Source: Flaccisagitta enflata (taxonomy: Eukaryota; Chaetognatha; Sagittoidea; Aphragmophora). From it: a DNA stretch of 64,000 nucleotides. Shown one piece after another: positions 58,291 to 64,000 of this stretch. Both the position numbers and the translations under genes were made by a program. Within the stretch, counting starts at the first letter, position 1. Every line of letters starts with the position of its first letter. The notes under the pieces are model-generated. The model was not told the origin of the DNA. It saw only the letters and a list, made by a program, of their open reading frames with translations, and ran no database searches. The stretch is taken from positions 36,890,001 through 36,954,000 of the forward strand of contig OZ231128.1 of the NCBI GenBank assembly GCA_965153355.1. Direction: 5' to 3'.

Positions 58291-59149
58291 ATATGTGCCG
58301 TATCTGATGGATTGTGGGTTGATATAAAAACAAAGATATCAGCCATATAGTAGACGGTGCATGATTGTACAATGTGAGTGGCGTTTGTCGCGCCGTCTGG
58401 GTGGGTAAACCCAGTTGGGTCACATACCATATTTCTTCGAATCAACACCCGAGCGCTTTTAAAATTACTATTTGACATTGCCGTTTTACCTCTCCAGTTA
58501 ACGCTAGTTCAAGTACTATTAATTGATCTATTGATTGATCTCATCATTTTCAGGAAAAGTAAGAGAATTAAAGAGGAAATAAGATAGTCTGTGTTTTGAG
58601 AGTAATTGTTGTAAGTGAGGGATACATTGAAAGATGAAAGGCACTTTCGTTTTGGAATGATCGCAAGGATCCATTTCTTACCTTGCCTCGCCGTTGTTGC
58701 TCCTCTGCCATCCCCTCATCTCCAGAGAGGTTGCAGCTTTTTGCGACGACGCATCTTTTGGGTTTACAGTCAGTTACCAAAACGATGAAAGGATACAATG
58801 AAATTCGAAAATTAGGCTGTAAGTATTTATTGAAATTTTTTTTGTTACCATAATATATTTCTGTATTGAAATATATCTTAATCAATGTGGGGGGAGAGGT
58901 TTCCCATCTGTAAATTTATATCTATCCATTTGTCCATCTGCTCATATATCTGCCCATCCGCATGTCTGTAACATCACATTAAATACGGATCCAATACAGG
59001 GGCAGTACTCCAAACCACTTACTAACTAAAAGTACGCAACACAAAAATTGCTCAATTCATTTAGATGAGAAGCTCAGTGCTCATCCCATGGGACAAACTG
59101 AAACATCAACTTATTGCCTTGCCTCCCATGGCAACCCCTGTCAAGACAC

Positions 59150-59151
<2 letters not shown>

Positions 59152-59228
<77 letters not shown>
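59152..59228. repeat. (GA)n microsatellite
   Basis: About 75 bases of pure (GA)n; 59229-59456 is AT-rich unique sequence that would form the 3' flank of the minus-strand gene. Confidence 0.95.
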
Positions 59229-59229
<1 letters not shown>

Positions 59230-59456
59230 TTATGATTTTGATTTGTTGATAATTCTGAAAACAACTTTTGTACATTTAATCAAATATATAAATCAATGTT
59301 AGTTTCAAAAAATAAGAGTATTTATCTAGTTCTAGTTGAACACAAAATTCCTTGGGACACAGTCTCGTAGTGACTACTACTAAAACTTTGGTTCCTATAT
59401 GCAGCTGACTTGGGCTTGTTCAACTAGAGATCATTATTTTCTATAATCTTTTAGCT

Positions 59457-60505
<1,049 letters not shown>

Positions 60506-60790
60506 CTTGTTACTATTCAGAAGCAAATGCTTTTTCTTTCTAGATTTGAGTCTTTTTCTCACATTGTATTTTCCATCGAAAGCAAGAAAAGCATTTGTTC
60601 AGCAGGGTTTACTTATTCACATTGTCATATCATTTGACAATCTTTTTCCATCCTGAAATAAAAAAGGAAAAAGCAAAGTTGAAATTATAAGAACGAAAAA
60701 AAATAGACGAGAATGCAAATCAAACTAACTAACACACGAACAGACATCCCCCTCACGAAATATATCTAAGAGGACGCATCCATTGGATAT

Positions 60791-60882
60791 TGTTTTTTGG
60801 ATGCGCCCTCGCATCTTTATTATAGGGTGTGGCTGTAGGTAGGTAGGTAGGTAGTTAGGTGGGCAGGTAACGCGAAAATTTC
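60791..60882 (+). mobile_element. HINE-like element, GATGCG sub-family, 5' part
   Basis: The 5' hairpin is GATGCGCCCTCGCATC, TTATTATAGGGTGTGG, a (GTAG)n core, then GTAACGCGAAAATTT where it stops. It is directly followed by the TA of the pogo-like element, so the 3' part was probably replaced. Confidence 0.6.
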
Positions 60883-60886
60883 ACTA

Positions 60887-61802
60887 CAGTGGACTACCGC
60901 CTTTTCGTCACCTGATTTAACGACATTTCGGATTTAACATCCAACTTTCTTTGGTCCCAAATTTTTGCAGGCTTTTGTAGTGCTAATTTTATCTGATTTA
61001 ACGACACCTGATATAACAGTCAAACCTGTTTTAAAGTCACTATTTTCAAGGTCCCCAGGAATTTTTTCCCCGATTTAGTGACATTGACATTTTATTTATG
61101 TGATTTTTTTATTCCGAATTTTCATTGAAGCTTTGATATATCATTTTCATATATAAAACTAAGACTTTAAACACAAAAGTGAACAAAATAACAGCTTAAA
61201 AATAAGAAAACTGTGAACAAAAAGATGAATTTATCATTAGTGGATTAACTTTTTATTGAAACAAGGCCAACACCTTACAGTCACGTGCAGTCGTTAAGAC
61301 CATAAGACCAAAAGACTAAGAGACTAAAAGACTATAAGACTAAAAGACTAAGACACTAAATGACTGACTGACTGACCAACTGACAGACGGACAGAGCAGG
61401 TCATAGAGTCAAGTGCATGCGACTAAAAATCTATATCAAAATCAGCTATTTTTTTAATGATATTTTTATCCCACAAATTACTTATGGTATCTTATACTTC
61501 TTCTTTTACATGCCATTGTGAGTTTTTTCAAGGCTGAATGTTTTGTTTGTTTGTCTGTCTGTCTGTCTGTCTGTCTGCCTGTTTGTATTTCTGTTTGTCT
61601 TTAGCTCTGTTTCTATGTTTGTTGACCATTTGCATAAATGCTTGAAAACTATGATAATCAATAAGAAACTGATGCTAGTCTTTATTGCTCATGAAGCAGT
61701 TTTAATGAATAGGAGAAAATAGGAAATTCGATTTAACAACATTCGGATTTAACGACCAAAAATCCCAAGTCCCTTCAGGGTCGTTAAATCGGGTTCCCAC
61801 TG
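60887..61802. mobile_element. pogo/Tigger-like element, non-autonomous
   Basis: Flanked by TA on both sides. The left end is CAGTGGACTACCGCC and the right end GGTCGTTAAATCGGGTTCCCACTG; internal GATTTAACGAC motifs occur in both orientations. 916 bp with no transposase frame. A HINE-like element is nested at 61260-61430 and (TCTG)n at 61548-61580. Confidence 0.7.
61260..61430 (-). mobile_element. HINE-like element nested in pogo-like element
   Basis: AACAAGGCCAACACCTTACAG and GTCACGTGCAG (3' side), AAGACTAAAAGACTA repeat core, GACCAACTGACAGACGGACAG, and the 5' end GTCAAGTGCATGCGAC then TAAAAAT. It lies inside the pogo-like copy and so is the younger insertion. Confidence 0.75.
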
Positions 61803-62437
61803 TATTTCACTTTCAGAAGAACTAAACATGGAGGTTTAATCTTGATTTTATCATCACTCATTTCTCATATCATCTTGTATTGAAAGAGGACGCATTTACT
61901 TAACATCTCTCGGCCTTGTTTACTCCCGTTGAAATCATTGCGTGTTTTTGTCGTTGGAACAATACAAAAAGTACTATTAAAAGGCGATGGATAGGTGCAT
62001 GGACGCTGGACAAGGGACGTCTGGGATAACCCTGAACGTCCCAAATTGTTTGTCGTAAGACTAAGATTGATGTTTTTTTTTTTAAATCGTGAGGGAAGGA
62101 AGAAATAATATTTTTACAATATAAGGGATAATGCAATTATTTTAATTGCAAATTCTTTAATTCGTTGCCTATTCACACAGTATTGATATGAAATGGGAAT
62201 TGAACTTTTAACGTTTATTCATTTTGCCATTTCATTAGGGGAAAAAGGGCACATTTTTTTGCTTGTCTTGGCTGTTAGTTAATTACATAACTGTCAAGGG
62301 ACGTCCCAAGGCATTTTTTGCCCTTCGTCCATGGAAAAGCGATGGAAAGGGGTGACAAATTCAGACCATTTGCTGAAATGGCAACAACTGACTCCCAGGC
62401 CGAAATGTCGTAGAATAACAACATTAATTTTCATGAG

Positions 62438-62708
<271 letters not shown>

Positions 62709-62766
62709 AGCTACGATGGATTTGTTCTAATTCGGTATTTTTCTAAGACTTGATAAACGCGTGATC

Positions 62767-62930
62767 TTTAGTCGCGGACACGCGACTCTATAAGCCACTT
62801 TTCGGTCGGTCGGTTGGTCGGTCGGTCGGTCGGTTGGTCGGTCGGTCGGTCCGTAACAAAGTGGTTTTTTGAGGTTTTCCGCTCCTGCCCACCCGTCCGC
62901 GACTAATGCTGCCGTGTTTACGGCCTTGTT
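62767..62930 (+). mobile_element. HINE-like element, GTCGCG sub-family, type copy
   Basis: The cleanest copy, 164 bp. TTTAGTCGCGGACACGCGAC at the 5' end (hairpin GTCGCG-GACA-CGCGAC), CTCTATAAGCCACTTTTCGG, (GGTC)n core, GCTCCTGCCCACCCGTCCGC, then subterminal GTCCGCGAC, 3' hairpin GCCGTGTTTACGGC and CTTGTT. The 5' GTCGCGGAC and the later GTCCGCGAC are exact reverse complements 125 bases apart. Confidence 0.88.
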
Positions 62931-63060
62931 AATCTCTTATTCGCGACTCTACACCTTGCAATCTTGGTCCGTCTGTCTGTCCATCCAACCGTAAACGTAT
63001 CTTTATAGTTATTCCCCCGCCCAACCGTCCTCGACTTTTGCTCTGTTTTGAGCTTGTTTT
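62931..63060 (+). mobile_element. HINE-like element, degraded, in tandem
   Basis: TTATTCGCGACTCTACACC, CCGTCTGTCTGTCCATCC core, CGCCCAACCGTCCTCGAC and GAGCTTGTTTTG. It begins exactly where the preceding copy ends, as at 39913 and 31838. Confidence 0.6.
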
Positions 63061-63184
63061 GCCACAAGTTTAGCGCATCAGTCAACATAAGTAGTGTTTT
63101 TTTCTGGTACACGTTCGGTGCATAAGTTCTACTATTTAGTAGACATTAGTGGTCTACTTTCATATTTTGTGTACAGTTTAAGCG

Positions 63185-63645
63185 CCTCAGTTCAGTCCGC
63201 AAAAGCGGTTGTGTTTCTTTTCGTGTAGACGTTTTGCGCACAAGTAAAGATCGGTGGTTTACTTTCATTTTTTTGTGTATACGTTTAGCGCATCAGTCCA
63301 CAAAAGAGGTCTTGTTTCGTTTCGTGAAAACGCACAAGTCCACAAAAGTAGTCTTTTTTTTTTTTTTTTTTTTTTTTTTTGTGAATACGCACAAGTCCAC
63401 AAAAGTGGTCTTGTTTCTTTTCATGAATACTCACAAGTCTACAAAAGTGGTCTTGTTTCTTTTTGTGACAACGCGCAAGTCCACAAAAGTGGTCTCGTTA
63501 CTTTTCATAAAAACGCACAAGTATACAAAAGTAGTCTTGTTTTTTTTATTTGTGAAAACGCAAAAGTCCACAAAAGTGGTCTTGTTTCTTTTCGTGAATA
63601 CGCATAAGTCCACAAAAGTGGTCTTGTTTCTTTTCGTGTAAACGT
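63185..63645. repeat. ~45-60 bp tandem repeat
   Basis: Eight or nine units of CACAAGTCCACAAAAGTGGT, CTTGTTTCTTTTCGTGAA with a T tract of about 23 at 63353-63380. The translated frames show the same periodicity and are not taken as genes. Confidence 0.85.
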
Positions 63646-63741
63646 TAAGCGGTCGTTGGCATTGGCCGTCTCCGAGTTGAGAAAGAAGCGAGGATGGGAA
63701 ATGAAGACAGACTTTAGTTGCTCTCTTGGGAAAAAGGTCCA

Positions 63742-63892
63742 ATGATGGATTTTCCTGAGACAAGGCGCGTTTTCTCGAGTTACACGTTGATATCCACTGC
63801 GGAAGGATTCTTGCCAGGCTTCGACACAAAACTTTTTCATCTTGAACCATTATGGCTCGTAGCAATCTTGGGAGTGAGAAACTGCAGTGAAG
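63742..63892 (+). CDS. candidate first exon, product unrecognised
   Basis: An ATG frame of about 50 codons, MMDFPETRRVFSSYTLISTA, then GFLPGFDTKLFHLEPLWLVA and ILGVRNCSE, ending at a strong donor (AAG|GTGAGT). The composition is non-repetitive and GC-richer than its surroundings. The upstream boundary is uncertain and the continuation would lie beyond the window. Confidence 0.35.
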
Positions 63893-63937
63893 GTGAGTAT
63901 CGCTACCGTAGGTCCGTAGCCATAGTTTTTTTTTCCT

Positions 63938-64000
63938 TTTTAGATGCGTCCGTCAGGAACGCATCTCTATAAGAGGGTTTGTCCGTCCGTCGGTCCGTCG
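63938..64000 (+). mobile_element. HINE-like element, GATGCG sub-family, cut by window end
   Basis: TTTTTAGATGCGTCCG and the 5' hairpin partner AACGCATC, CTCTATAAGAGGGTTTGTCC, then the GTCCGTCGGTC core where the window ends. Confidence 0.75.

Noticed and set aside
63234-63641. 135-codon frame with repeated HKSTKVVLFLFV
   Set aside because: Its ~17-residue period equals the DNA tandem repeat and it contains a poly-Phe run from a T tract; no start or splice evidence.

Overview
This is a eukaryotic nuclear window: the genes have GT-AG introns, one is a linker histone H1 with a canonical histone 3' stem-loop, and most of the DNA is dispersed repeats, satellites and microsatellites. The gene content fits an invertebrate animal or a close unicellular relative: lysine-rich H1 with histone stem-loop, kelch propeller, an invertebrate-type LINE ORF1 protein, and a decayed copy of a cysteine-rich gene family I recall from cnidarians and other marine invertebrates. 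The species cannot be fixed from the sequence.

Supported genes: a permuted-papain-like protein with a Ser/Thr/Gln-rich repeat tail (9209-10864, +); an intact LINE-ORF1-like coiled-coil protein with no ORF2 (11184-12221, +); a kelch protein (13287-14646, +, two exons proposed); a six-exon SPFH/Band-7 membrane protein whose introns all phase correctly (22077-18619, -); histone H1 (25132-25749, +); a pseudogene of the cysteine-rich family, interrupted by a mobile element (52949-54660, -); and an unrecognised two-exon type II membrane protein with a poly-Asn tract (60505-59457, -). Single convincing exons occur at 44661-44711 (-, RhoGAP-like), 32155-32291 plus 33033-33147 (+), 55907-56090 (+) and 63742-63892 (+).

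The rest is repeats of four kinds. (1) At least 25 whole or partial copies of a short element with a 5' hairpin, a central (CGAC/GGTC)n tetranucleotide tract, a subterminal inverted copy of the 5' end, and a 3' hairpin just before CTTGTT. The layout resembles non-autonomous Helentrons (HINE/DINE-1/pearl elements). Its sub-families change the 5' end and the distant 3' copy together. (2) A second family with ~50 bp inverted ends beginning GGGCAGCGGCCCC around GGCCT-rich minisatellites. (3) Palindromes with arms from 75 bp to about 3.8 kb; the largest (29.5-35.9 kb) carries a gene fragment in both arms, one copy decayed. (4) Tandem satellites (~168, ~160, ~140, ~54 bp) and long microsatellites.

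Region by region: 0-9 kb repeats; 9-14.7 kb three plus-strand genes; 14.8-18.6 kb repeats; 18.6-22.1 kb the SPFH gene; 22.2-25 kb repeats; 25.1-25.8 kb histone H1; 26-52 kb a repeat domain with the large palindromes and isolated exons; 52-55.2 kb the pseudogene between inverted repeats; 55.2-64 kb mixed palindromes, candidate exons, the poly-Asn gene, a pogo-like element and an element cut by the window end. No operon or shared pathway is evident among the genes.
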